The notes: generated from the letters alone by a model not told the origin. Positions 8,674-15,930 are shown, counted from the first letter of the stretch. The stretch is DNA of 24,103 nt from Thiopontia sp964344785 (GCA_964344785.1 CAYFOR010000038.1:1-24103); one strand, 5' to 3'. Numbers and translations are program-made.

Positions 8674-8688
8674 GTTCTCTTCTTGTTC
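8674..8688. promoter_or_regulatory. candidate LexA operator, GTTC-N7-GTTC
   Basis: The direct repeat GTTC (8674-8677), seven bases, GTTC (8685-8688) lies 35 bp upstream of the lexA start and 50 bp upstream of the S24 gene. It sits just downstream of a plausible lexA -10 (TATGAT on the minus strand, 8698 to 8693; -35 TTGTTC 8722 to 8717; 18-bp spacer). It also overlaps a TTGTTC (8683-8688) that could be the -35 of the plus-strand gene. One bound repressor could block both directions. GTTC-N7-GTTC is the known alphaproteobacterial LexA box. Confidence 0.55.
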
Positions 8689-8738
8689 TGTTATCATAAC
8701 CGGTAAAAGTATCCGGGAACAAGGGGGGAAGTGAAGTG

Positions 8739-9212
8739 ATGAATTACGACAATGTCGAGTTGATGATTCCGAAAGGGGAGCGCCCGGTATGGGGAGCACA
8801 TCTTCAGGAGGTCTCTTTTATCGAGGAGGGACTGGTGGAGATACCGCTGCTGGGGCGGGTTACCGCTGGCCTGCCGATTGAGGCGGTCGAGGTTCAGGAG
8901 ACGGTCTCCGTACTTGCCGATATGGTTCGCAAGGACACCTATGCGCTGCGTGTGGTGGGGGACTCCATGATTGAGGATAATATTCTGGATGGGGACCTGA
9001 TTGTGGTTGAGCGACGTCAGAGCGCTGCCAATGGAGAGTCGGTGGTGGCCATGATCAATGATCAGGAGGTAACCCTCAAGAAGCTCTATATCGAGCAGCA
9101 CGGTGTTCGGTTGCAGCCGGCAAATCGGGAGATGGCACCCATCCTGCTGCGAAATGAGGATGTCAAGATCCTTGGAATTGTCACTGCAGTGATTCGACAA
9201 CCCGTTACTTAG
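8739..9212 (+). CDS. stand-alone S24 (LexA/UmuD-like) autopeptidase without DNA-binding domain
   Basis: Protein of 157 residues consisting of a short N-terminal arm of about 35 residues and an S24 peptidase domain. The self-cleavage bond is A43-G44 in GRVTAGLPIEA. The catalytic Ser is S76 in VVGDSMIEDNILDGD and the Lys is K114 in EVTLKK. There is no helix-turn-helix, so it resembles UmuD in layout, but no umuC-type polymerase is present. The ATG at 8739 is preferred over the adjacent GTG (8736) because of the AAGGGGGG ribosome site 10 bases upstream. It shares its promoter region with lexA. It may be a UmuD-like polymerase subunit acting in trans, or a LexA partner that forms heterodimers; the sequence does not decide. 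Confidence 0.85.
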   Translation: MNYDNVELMIPKGERPVWGAHLQEVSFIEEGLVEIPLLGRVTAGLPIEAVEVQETVSVLADMVRKDTYALRVVGDSMIEDNILDGDLIVVERRQSAANGESVVAMINDQEVTLKKLYIEQHGVRLQPANREMAPILLRNEDVKILGIVTAVIRQPVT

Positions 9213-9559
9213 GCGTCGTCGAGTTGTCGACACCTCCTTAACCGCTGGGCCACATTCAGTTCACCATGGATATGATCAATATCAGAGCACAATCTGCTGC
9301 TTAACTGCCGTGGCTCAATTTCCTGCCCCTTTTCTGATTTTTAGGCGATTGTCGGAGAAAAATATACCAGATTGCGCCGGATTTTCGTTCATATGCAAGG
9401 CGTGATCACAGGCGCATAGTAAGCCATGTAACTGTGGTCGTAACGCAGCAGACGGGCGAAAAGAGCAGCAAGGTGGTATTTTTTTTCCAGAAATCGCCTT
9501 ATCCCCACATTTTTCTAATAGACTCTGGCCTTACTTGGAACAGGGAGCAGTGTAGGCGC
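9213..9559. other. intergenic region containing a hairpin repeat
   Basis: About 350 bp between the S24 gene and the RND transporter. Nearly half is the palindromic element at 9341-9501. The remainder shows no coding potential and no clear terminator. The open frame of the transporter extends back through it to 9434, but that stretch is the element's sequence and is not considered coding. Confidence 0.6.
9341..9501. repeat. MITE-like or structured palindromic repeat element
   Basis: Terminal arms 9343-9369 and 9474-9499 form an imperfect 26-27-bp inverted repeat starting AGGCGATT and ending AATCGCCT. The interior is also symmetrical: GCGTGATCACAG near 9400 can pair with CTGTGGTCGTAACGC near 9432-9446, with the near-palindrome CATAGTAAGCCATG at the apex. 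The trinucleotide TTA occurs in direct orientation at both outer edges (9341-9343, 9499-9501). The whole unit could fold into one long hairpin, either as DNA (a non-autonomous mobile repeat) or as RNA. No coding capacity is seen. Confidence 0.6.
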
Positions 9560-11986
9560 ATGAACCGGGATACAATTGAACAGAGTTTTGTGCGGTATTC
9601 CGGGTGGCTGATTCGATGGAAATGGGGCCTGTTACCTGTTGTCCTGCTGCTGACCGGCCTGTTGCTGAGCAACCTCCCCAAGGTGACCATTGACACCTCC
9701 AATGAGGGGTTTCTGAGGGCAGACGATCCGATTTTGCTCGAATACAACCGTTTTCGGGAACAGTTCGGTCGGGAGGAGGTCGTGCTGATTGCGATCCGTC
9801 CCCCCGATCTTTTCGAACAGCCCTTTCTGGATAAGCTGACACGTTTTCATCGTGATCTGGAGGCCGAGGTGCCTCATCTGGATGAGGTTACCAGTCTGGT
9901 CAATGTCCGCTATACCGTGGGCAAGGAGACTGAGCTGCTGGTGGAAGACCTGTTGCAGGCCTTTCCCGACAGTGATGAAGGCCGGGCTGCACTGAAGGAG
10001 GCCGCAAGCAGCCACCCCTTTTACCAGGACTTGCTGATTTCGGCCAATGGCGGCATCACCACCGTGGTGATCGAGACCCGTGCCTTCTCGGACGATGTGG
10101 AGGAGGACCCGCTGACCGCCGGTTTCGATGATGAAGCGGATGTTGAACAGGCGACGCCCCGTACCTATCTGACCGATGAGGAGAACGGTGAGGTGGTTGC
10201 AGCGGTCATGCGTCTGGTTGAACAGTACCAGGCCGATGACTTCCCGATGGAGGTTGCAGGCTCTCCGGTGGTGATGGAGGTGCTGAAAAAGGCGATGCAG
10301 TCCGACATGCGCAAGTTCACGCTCACCATGGTTGGCATCATCTTCCTGTTTCTGTTTATCCTGTTCCGTCGCTTTTCCGGTGTCCTGACTCCGCTGCTGG
10401 TGGTAATCCTTTCGCTATTCGCCACCATTGCGACCATGGCCGTCTCTGGTGTCCCGCTAAAGCTGCCCACCCAGATTCTGCCCTCCTTCGTGCTGGCGGT
10501 CGGAGTTGGGGATTCGGTTCACATCCTGTCGGTTTTCTACCGAAGGTATGACCTGACCGGTGACAAGAACGAGGCCATCCAATATGCGCTTGGACACTCC
10601 GGATTGGCCGTGCTGATGACCAGTCTGACCACAGCAGCCGGACTGCTTTCGTTCTCCACGGCCGAGTTGGGTGCGGTTGCCGAACTGGGTCTGTTTGGTG
10701 GGGTCGGCGTGCTGTTTGCGATGATCTATTCCCTGATACTGTTACCGCTGCTATTGGCAGTGCTGCCGGTCTTTCAACGTCGTACGCTGGAGCAGGCGGA
10801 TGAGGACGGCAATACCAGCGGGCAGCCACTGGATCGGTTGCTGGACGGGTTTATCCACTTTTCGACCCGCCATGCCAATACCGTCGTCTTTTTCTCGGCA
10901 CTGCTGTTGGTCATCGCCGTCGCGGGGATCACCCAACTGGTGTTCAAGCATGATGTGATGAAGTGGCTCCCTGAGGAGATGCCGATTCGTGTCGCTACCG
11001 AACATCTGGATCGTGACCTGAGTGGAACGATCACGGTCGAGGCGCTGATTGACAGCGGAAAACCGGAAGGGCTCTACACCCCGGAACTGATCGGTGCCAT
11101 GGCCGGGTTGCAGGATAGTCTGACCCATCTGGGGCAGGATGAGGAGATGCTGGCAACCGGAAAGCGGATTTCGGTCATTGATGTATTGCGGGAGACCAAC
11201 CAGGCACTCAATGAGAATCGTGCAGAATATTATCGGGTTCCGGATAACCGGCAACTGGTAGCACAGGAGATGCTGCTGTTTGAAAACAGCGGGTCGGATG
11301 ATCTGGAAAACCTGGTCGACTCCCAGTTGCAAACGGCCCGGATGACCATTCGTCTGCCCTGGCGGGATGCCGCCAGCTACACCGTGCTGGTGGATGAGGT
11401 ACAGCAGCGTATTGAAGAGGCCGTGGATGGGCTGGCAACGGTCAGTGTCACCGGTCTGATGATGATCTTTGCACGGACACTCGATGCGATGATGATCAGT
11501 ATGGCGCAGAGCTACACCATCGCTGCCTTTGTGATCACCGGAATGATGATTCTGCTGGTTGGACATATGCGCCTCGGGCTGATCAGCATGATCCCGAACC
11601 TGCTGCCGATCATTACGGTGTTGGGGGTGATGGGAATCCTGGGATTGCCGCTGGATGCCTTCACCATGCTGATCGGCAGTATCGCGTTGGGGCTGGCGGT
11701 TGATGATACCGTCCATTTCATGCATAACTTTCAGCGTTACTACCGATTGAGCGGGGGGGATACACTGGAGGCCATTACCCATACGATACACACAGCCGGC
11801 CGGGCCATGGTGGTGACGACGATCGTGCTGAGTCTGGGCTTTTTCATCTTCATGGCCTCCGACATGAACAATCTGCTCAATTTTGGTGGGCTGACCGGGT
11901 TGGCGATCATATTGGCGCTGTTTGCCGATCTGATGCTGGCCCCCGCCCTGATGACACTGGTCTTTGGAGTCCGTGAAAAATCATGA
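9560..11986 (+). CDS. MMPL/RND-superfamily transporter
   Basis: Inner-membrane proton-driven exporter of 808 residues. It shows the duplicated RND plan: a membrane helix (about residues 20-40), a large periplasmic loop, five clustered helices (about 255-420), then a second copy with a periplasmic loop and final helices (about 650-800). Each half carries the acidic fourth-helix motif of the superfamily (AVGVGDSVHILSVFYRRY and LAVDDTVHFMHNFQRYYR), with Asp residues suited to proton relay. The ATG at 9560 is chosen because GGGAG lies 12 bases upstream and the longer frame starts inside a palindromic repeat. It overlaps the next gene by 4 bp (ATGA). No membrane-fusion protein is present; the partners are LolA-like and DUF1302-type, suggesting lipid or other hydrophobic cargo. 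Confidence 0.92.
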   Translation: MNRDTIEQSFVRYSGWLIRWKWGLLPVVLLLTGLLLSNLPKVTIDTSNEGFLRADDPILLEYNRFREQFGREEVVLIAIRPPDLFEQPFLDKLTRFHRDLEAEVPHLDEVTSLVNVRYTVGKETELLVEDLLQAFPDSDEGRAALKEAASSHPFYQDLLISANGGITTVVIETRAFSDDVEEDPLTAGFDDEADVEQATPRTYLTDEENGEVVAAVMRLVEQYQADDFPMEVAGSPVVMEVLKKAMQSDMRKFTLTMVGIIFLFLFILFRRFSGVLTPLLVVILSLFATIATMAVSGVPLKLPTQILPSFVLAVGVGDSVHILSVFYRRYDLTGDKNEAIQYALGHSGLAVLMTSLTTAAGLLSFSTAELGAVAELGLFGGVGVLFAMIYSLILLPLLLAVLPVFQRRTLEQADEDGNTSGQPLDRLLDGFIHFSTRHANTVVFFSALLLVIAVAGITQLVFKHDVMKWLPEEMPIRVATEHLDRDLSGTITVEALIDSGKPEGLYTPELIGAMAGLQDSLTHLGQDEEMLATGKRISVIDVLRETNQALNENRAEYYRVPDNRQLVAQEMLLFENSGSDDLENLVDSQLQTARMTIRLPWRDAASYTVLVDEVQQRIEEAVDGLATVSVTGLMMIFARTLDAMMISMAQSYTIAAFVITGMMILLVGHMRLGLISMIPNLLPIITVLGVMGILGLPLDAFTMLIGSIALGLAVDDTVHFMHNFQRYYRLSGGDTLEAITHTIHTAGRAMVVTTIVLSLGFFIFMASDMNNLLNFGGLTGLAIILALFADLMLAPALMTLVFGVREKS

Positions 11987-12780
11987 CGAATCATCGAATC
12001 ACGTTTGGTCTGCTTTCTCTATTGCTGTTTTCCACTGCTTCGGCAGAGATGGATGGACGATCCATCATGGATGCCGTCAATGCCCGGGATGATGGGGATA
12101 ATGCGGTCATGGAGATGGAGATGCGGCTGATTGACCGGCACGGAAAGGAGCGGGTTCGCCAGATGAGGCGTTGGGCACAGGATCGCGGTCCCGACAGCTA
12201 CAGCCTGCTCTTCTTCCGCTCTCCGACGGATGTCAGGAATACCGGCTTTCTGACCTACGATTATGATGCCTCCGGCAGAGATGATGACCAGTGGCTCTAC
12301 CTCCCGGCCCTGAAGAAGACCAAGCGGATTGCCAATGATGACAAGAGCGGGAGCTTCATGGGGTCCGATTTCAACTACTCCGACATGACCGATCCCGATC
12401 TGGATGACTATGACTTCACGTTGATGAAAGAGACACAGGTACGTGGTCACAAGGTGTGGCAGATCAAGGCGGTGCCCAGAAGTGACGAGGTGATTCGGGA
12501 GACCGGTTACAAGCAAGCCGTACTCTTTGTACGACAGGATAACCATGTTGTGGTCCGAGCGGTTCGCTGGCTGGAGAAGCGGGGATACCTGCGTTATCTG
12601 GATGTGAAGCGGCTGGAACAGATTGACGGCATCTGGACCCCGCTGGAGACCACCATGACCACCAAACAGGGTAAGAAGGTTGACCACAAGACCGTCATCC
12701 GCTACAGCGATGTCCGTTATGGTGCCGATCTCGATCAGCAGATGTTCACCGTGCGCAGACTGGAGAAGGGCGTAGAGTGA
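11983..12780 (+). CDS. LolA-like outer-membrane lipoprotein-sorting family protein
   Basis: Predicted periplasmic protein of 265 residues with a signal peptide ending near TASAEM (residue 21). The body matches the LolA-like family often annotated as outer membrane lipoprotein-sorting protein: RRWAQDRGPDSYSLLFF, DQWLYLPALKKTKRI, the SGSFMGSDFNYSDM motif and a late-strand region with TPLETTMTTKQGKK. The fold is an open beta-barrel able to hold an acyl chain. ATGA and GTGA overlaps with its neighbours show tight translational coupling, so it probably ferries the substrate of the RND pump across the periplasm. True LolA works with LolCDE; this paralogue does not imply that. Confidence 0.88.
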   Translation: MTNHRITFGLLSLLLFSTASAEMDGRSIMDAVNARDDGDNAVMEMEMRLIDRHGKERVRQMRRWAQDRGPDSYSLLFFRSPTDVRNTGFLTYDYDASGRDDDQWLYLPALKKTKRIANDDKSGSFMGSDFNYSDMTDPDLDDYDFTLMKETQVRGHKVWQIKAVPRSDEVIRETGYKQAVLFVRQDNHVVVRAVRWLEKRGYLRYLDVKRLEQIDGIWTPLETTMTTKQGKKVDHKTVIRYSDVRYGADLDQQMFTVRRLEKGVE

Positions 12781-14240
12781 CCTCCCTGCGAGTGGCCTCG
12801 TTGTGGCTGCTGTCCAGTTCGCTCCTTTCCGCCATGGAGATGGAAGAACTTTCGCTCGATGAGGCGCTGGATGGCTTCGAACTGGAAGTAGAAGACCCTA
12901 TCGCTGGCTCATTGGACCCGCTCTCCGTTGACGGGGCACTGGAGGGGTTTGATGAAGAGGCTTCGGATGCGTTTGAGGTCCCCCAACTTACAGAGACTCA
13001 ATCTACATCAGACATGATTGAAGAAGAGAGCAAACTGGCCATCCGCGGCCACTGGCTCAATGGTCTTTCATGGAATATGGGACATGCAGAACCTGCAGAG
13101 GGTGAACCGGACTATCACGGACTCTCCAGACTCTCATCCAAGCTCTGGCTGGAGGCGGAGTACCCACTCGGAGATGGCTGGCATCTGCATGGCGACGGCT
13201 ATGTACGACGTGATTTTTCCTATCAGCTGAACGGGGCTCCCAACTACTCCGCAGCGGTACTGGATCGCTATCAGCAGGATTGGGAGATTGGTGAGTTGTG
13301 GGTGCGGGGCTCTCCGAATGAGAGTCTGGATCTGAAGGTGGGGCGACAGATTGTGGTTTGGGGACAGTCCGACTATCTGCGGGTCAACGATACCGTCAAT
13401 CCAATCGATCTGCGGGAGCCTGGACTGGGTGAGATCGAGACGCTGCGCCGCCCACTGGCAATGTTGCGTGCAGACTATTTTCAGGGGCCGTGGCGAATGA
13501 CCGGATTGCTGATTCCAGAGCAGCGTCACAATCTGTCCCCACCGTGCGGTAGTGACTTCTCGCTGGCCGGGACACTCAATGATGCCGACTGCAGGGCTGT
13601 CGCCGTCAGAGAGGAGTTTCCCGATAACGGTTTGACTGATGCAGAATGGGGGGTGTCGGCCATGGGGCGTTTTTCCGGCTGGGATCTCTCGTTCTACCGC
13701 GCCTGGTTGAACCACGACACACCCTATCGGGATGGCGATATCCTGCGCTATTCCAGGATTGATCAATGGGGCGCGGCACTGAATGTGGCCCAGGGGAACT
13801 GGTTATGGAAAGGGGAGGTTGCCTACCTGGACGGACTGGACTATACCGCAGTACGCAACCGTGACCGACTGGATCTGTTGTTGGGAGGAGAGTACCGGGG
13901 ATTTCGGGATGTGACTCTGACACTGGAGACTGTCCGGCGTGAGATCGGGGACTATATTTCCCAGCTTGAGGCGGCACCGGACTACCAGCAACAGAAGAGC
14001 TGGCAGACGGTGTTGGCCTATCAGCATGATTTCAGCAACGATACGGTGCATCTGAAGGGAGTGGTATCGCGTAGTGGGGCCGGTCTGGATGAGGGGGGCT
14101 ATAACCGGCTCTCTCTTGAATACGAGCTGGATGACTTCTGGTCTTTTCTGGGTGGTGGAATCTGGTATCAGTCGGCACCGTTGCCACAGGACTGGGGAGA
14201 TAACGACCGCCTCTATCTGGAGGTCAGGCGGGACTTTTAA
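12777..14240 (+). CDS. DUF1302-type outer-membrane beta-barrel protein
   Basis: Protein of 487 residues starting at a GTG that overlaps the previous stop (GTGA). A short signal peptide (to about residue 19) is followed by an acidic linker containing two related units, LDEALDGFELE and VDGALEGFDEE. The rest consists of alternating amphipathic strands ending in aromatic RRDF, as expected of a porin-like barrel. The segment GRQIVVWGQSDYLRVNDTVNPIDLREPG is the hallmark of the DUF1302 group, which is recurrently linked to RND and LolA-like genes. It is inferred to be the outer-membrane component of the export unit. Its TTTTAA stop region coincides with the left edge of the putative mobile segment. 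Confidence 0.85.
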   Translation: MTSLRVASLWLLSSSLLSAMEMEELSLDEALDGFELEVEDPIAGSLDPLSVDGALEGFDEEASDAFEVPQLTETQSTSDMIEEESKLAIRGHWLNGLSWNMGHAEPAEGEPDYHGLSRLSSKLWLEAEYPLGDGWHLHGDGYVRRDFSYQLNGAPNYSAAVLDRYQQDWEIGELWVRGSPNESLDLKVGRQIVVWGQSDYLRVNDTVNPIDLREPGLGEIETLRRPLAMLRADYFQGPWRMTGLLIPEQRHNLSPPCGSDFSLAGTLNDADCRAVAVREEFPDNGLTDAEWGVSAMGRFSGWDLSFYRAWLNHDTPYRDGDILRYSRIDQWGAALNVAQGNWLWKGEVAYLDGLDYTAVRNRDRLDLLLGGEYRGFRDVTLTLETVRREIGDYISQLEAAPDYQQQKSWQTVLAYQHDFSNDTVHLKGVVSRSGAGLDEGGYNRLSLEYELDDFWSFLGGGIWYQSAPLPQDWGDNDRLYLEVRRDF

Positions 14241-14270
14241 GGGCTATGTGAAAAATATGGTTGAAAATCG
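14241..14270 (+). repeat. left terminal inverted repeat of the putative element
   Basis: Begins GGGCTATGTG and continues AAAAATATGGTTGAAAATCG. It pairs with the reverse complement of 15750-15778 with four mismatches and one gap. Confidence 0.55.
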
Positions 14271-14640
14271 TCAAATTGCCCACCTATCCAAAAATGGTGC
14301 AGTGGTTGGAATGAACGACTGGACCAGACTCAGAAGAGACTCTGGGCACTGGTCAGTGGTAGGGTGGTGGATCTGACAAGCAAGAGACTCTGACCTGCAC
14401 TGTGAGCATTCCTTGCAATCGCTCCAGAGGAGACGCTTGATTGGCTGTTTGCTATGATTCCCTAAAGACTCAAACCGGACATGTGGTTTGGCTGGTACAA
14501 TGATTCTGCTACCATTCCCAAATGACAACAAGCAGTCTCTGATAGCAGTAATCTAGTGGCTTTTCTCTGCTGCTAGTTTGTGTATAGACCATCTCCCCTT
14601 GTTTCTTTTTTTGGCGAAACGCGCCTCCTTTAACTTTTTC
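14271..14640. other. non-coding left portion of the putative element
   Basis: About 370 bp with no supported gene. Short frames exist (up to 86 codons on the minus strand), but they have no ribosome site and no recognisable motif. A small dyad AAACC-N8-GGTTT lies near 14471-14488. It may be degenerate remains of a transposase region, but no transposase signature can be read. Confidence 0.4.
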
Positions 14641-14693
14641 TTGATAAATATACTTAGCAAGCTAATAATATTCTCATTCAATTAGCAAGCTAA
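14641..14693 (+). promoter_or_regulatory. promoter with two perfect SlyA-type operators
   Basis: The palindrome TTAGCAAGCTAA occurs at 14654-14665 and again at 14682-14693, 28 bp apart. This is exactly the consensus known for SlyA, a MarR-family regulator. A candidate -35 TTGATA (14641-14646) and -10 TAATAT (14666-14671, 19-bp spacer; or TAATAA 14663-14668) flank the first site; the second site covers the presumed transcription start. Occupancy should repress the operon, whose second gene encodes a SlyA/MarR protein. Confidence 0.8.
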
Positions 14694-14710
14694 GTATTAA
14701 GGAAAAAGTT

Positions 14711-15166
14711 ATGAATAGAGCAATTGTGAAGAAAATCCATCCCGTAACAGGCGGTCTGGCAATGTTGATGATCAGTGGTTTGTTGATTTCAACGATCATT
14801 GTGGAGTTGAGTGGTGATCCGCTTGAAATTGCTGAGTTGAAAGAGTCCATTCTGTTCTGCGTTGTTTTTGGTCTGATTCCACTGATGATGATCACAGGAA
14901 TCTCAGGGAATAAGTTGGGAGCGATCTCAGAGAAGGCCAAGCGTATGAAGCGAATTGCCATCAATGGACTGCTGGTATTGATCCCCAGCGCAGTGGTTTT
15001 ATGGAAGTTGTCGGCTGCGGGTGATTTTGGCACGCTCTTCATGGCTGTACAGGGGGTTGAGATCGTGGCTGGTATACTCAACCTCTACTGGATGGGTCTC
15101 AACATGAGAGATGGTATGAGGATTAAAAGAGCCTCTCAGGCAATGGAGTTAAAGGGTGAAGTTTGA
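14711..15166 (+). CDS. four-helix inner-membrane protein of unknown function
   Basis: Protein of 151 residues that I do not recognise as a named family. Four hydrophobic segments are visible at about residues 13-33, 46-64, 82-100 and 106-130, with short charged loops (for example EKAKRMKR between helices 2 and 3) and a basic C-terminal tail. There is no signal peptide and no catalytic motif. The ribosome site is AAGGAA, 7 bases before the ATG. It overlaps the MarR-family gene by 11 bp and sits directly behind two SlyA-type operators, so it is presumably the function whose expression the regulator controls, such as a stress- or compound-responsive membrane protein. Confidence 0.85.
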   Translation: MNRAIVKKIHPVTGGLAMLMISGLLISTIIVELSGDPLEIAELKESILFCVVFGLIPLMMITGISGNKLGAISEKAKRMKRIAINGLLVLIPSAVVLWKLSAAGDFGTLFMAVQGVEIVAGILNLYWMGLNMRDGMRIKRASQAMELKGEV

Positions 15167-15581
15167 GCGGGAACAATCTGCGGGTTATGTGATCAATCTT
15201 CTGGCTCGCCGTTACGCTAGGGCATTACAGCGTAGGATCGAGCCAGAGGGTTGTACCATTGGACAGTTCCCTTTTTTATTGCTGCTGTGGGAAGAGGATG
15301 AACTTTCACCGAGTGAAATTAGTCGCCGTATCGATATCGAGCAAGCCACAGTAACCAACACCCTGAAGCGAATGGAACGTGATGGATTGATTGAGCGGCG
15401 TAGTGATCCGAATGACGGGCGTAGAGCAGTGGTTGTGATTACAGAGAAGGGAACGTCACTACGCGACATACTTCTTAATCATGCTATGGCGGTCAACAAT
15501 CTTGCAGCAACTGATATAGACCCTGAAAAGATGGAAGTATTTATGGAGGTTGCGGCGAAGATGAACCTTAATCTCGAATAG
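15156..15581 (+). CDS. SlyA/MarR-family transcriptional regulator
   Basis: Dimeric winged-helix regulator of 141 residues. The DNA-binding part is clear: LSPSEISRRIDIEQATVTNTLKRMERDGLIERR (about residues 50-82), followed by the wing with the family's DPNDGRRAVVVIT signature. Helices at both ends form the dimer interface. The GTG start at 15156 lies inside the upstream gene, eight bases after GGAG, and gives translational coupling. The two TTAGCAAGCTAA palindromes upstream of the pair match the SlyA consensus, so autorepression of the two-gene unit, relieved by a small ligand, is the likely mode. The ligand cannot be predicted. Confidence 0.93.
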   Translation: MKFEREQSAGYVINLLARRYARALQRRIEPEGCTIGQFPFLLLLWEEDELSPSEISRRIDIEQATVTNTLKRMERDGLIERRSDPNDGRRAVVVITEKGTSLRDILLNHAMAVNNLAATDIDPEKMEVFMEVAAKMNLNLE

Positions 15582-15749
15582 CAAAGGCAGAAGAGATTGA
15601 TGTCTGCAATGGGTCTATTGCCCGAGCTAGTAATCCCACAAATTGAGCAACGCTGTGGGTCTGTTGTGTGTATGGAGCGGCCTCTTGGGGTTGCTACTCC
15701 AACCACGTATTGCACAAAACAGGGTGATCTCAGGTTCGGTGCTGCATCT

Positions 15750-15778
15750 CGATTTCAACGAGGTTTTGCACATAGCCC
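15750..15778 (-). repeat. right terminal inverted repeat of the putative element
   Basis: Read on the minus strand it begins GGGCTATGTG and continues CAAAACCTCGTTGAAATCG, matching the left repeat at 14241-14270. It is followed outside by TTTTAA (15779-15784). Confidence 0.55.
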
Positions 15779-15825
15779 TTTTAAGAATGGTTTGAACAAT
15801 GGGATTGCGGGGAAATCTGCTGGTG

Positions 15826-15887
15826 TTACATTCGATTACAAACTCGAAGATTGCAGACATCTTCCAGTTACATGGATGGCGTACAAT
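15826..15887 (+). promoter_or_regulatory. promoter of the chaperone/two-component operon with tandem TTACA boxes
   Basis: TTACA at 15826-15830 and 15836-15840 (10-bp period, as OmpR-family regulators use), AGACAT at 15855-15860, TTACA at 15868-15872, and a -10 TACAAT at 15882-15887. All five elements recur with identical spacing at 18922-18983. No good -35 is present, which fits dependence on an activator. The tandem box resembles the RstA box (TACATNTNGTTACA). The likely activator is the response regulator encoded by the second gene of this operon, implying autoactivation. Confidence 0.65.
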
Positions 15888-15930
15888 CGAAGACTCCTGA
15901 AACGTCGGAAGAGTAATCAAGGGGGAACCA

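Larger units (their letters stand above)
14235..15784. mobile_element. putative non-autonomous transposon-like segment carrying a membrane protein and SlyA-type regulator
   Basis: The unit 14241-15778 (1538 bp) is bounded by imperfect inverted repeats (14241-14270 and 15750-15778, about 25 of 30 columns matching, the outer ten bases GGGCTATGTG identical). Immediately outside both ends is the direct repeat TTTTAA (14235-14240 and 15779-15784), as expected of a target-site duplication. The left copy contains the stop codon of the DUF1302 gene, so insertion would not have damaged that protein. Inside are two coding genes and two regulatory palindromes, with no recognisable transposase. The non-coding parts look more AT-rich than the flanking genes. 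The repeat geometry is seen directly; mobility is inferred. Confidence 0.55.
15582..15930. other. gap holding the right end of the putative element and the metal-operon promoter
   Basis: About 350 bp without a supported gene. From 15582 to 15778 it is the non-coding right part of the putative element, including its right inverted repeat. From 15826 it carries the promoter of the chaperone/two-component operon. A minus-strand frame across the region has no ribosome site and no recognisable motif. Confidence 0.5.

Noticed and set aside
8689..8704. E. coli-type SOS box candidate starting CTGT near the lexA promoter
   Set aside because: Only one half-site is present; the second half reads CCGG instead of ACAG.
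9434..9559. 42-codon N-terminal extension of the RND transporter
   Set aside because: The stretch is the right half of a hairpin repeat, encodes no membrane or signal feature, and a good ribosome site precedes the ATG at 9560.
10751..11791. 346-codon open frame on the minus strand
   Set aside because: It lies fully antisense to the RND transporter and has His/Gln-rich shadow composition with no motif or ribosome site.
12019..12687. 222-codon open frame on the minus strand
   Set aside because: It is antisense to the LolA-like gene, with no family signature or start site.
14271..14531. 86-codon minus-strand frame inside the putative element, a possible transposase fragment
   Set aside because: No catalytic triad or helix-turn-helix could be read, and no ribosome site is present.
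15831..15848. Inverted repeat TTCGA-N8-TCGAA upstream of the metal chaperone
   Set aside because: It overlaps the tandem TTACA box, and the equivalent bases are not conserved in the matching promoter at 18922-18983.
15861..15878. CueR/MerR-like dyad CTTCCA-N6-TGGATG
   Set aside because: The arms are imperfect, no -35 lies 19-20 bp from the -10, and no MerR-family gene is present.
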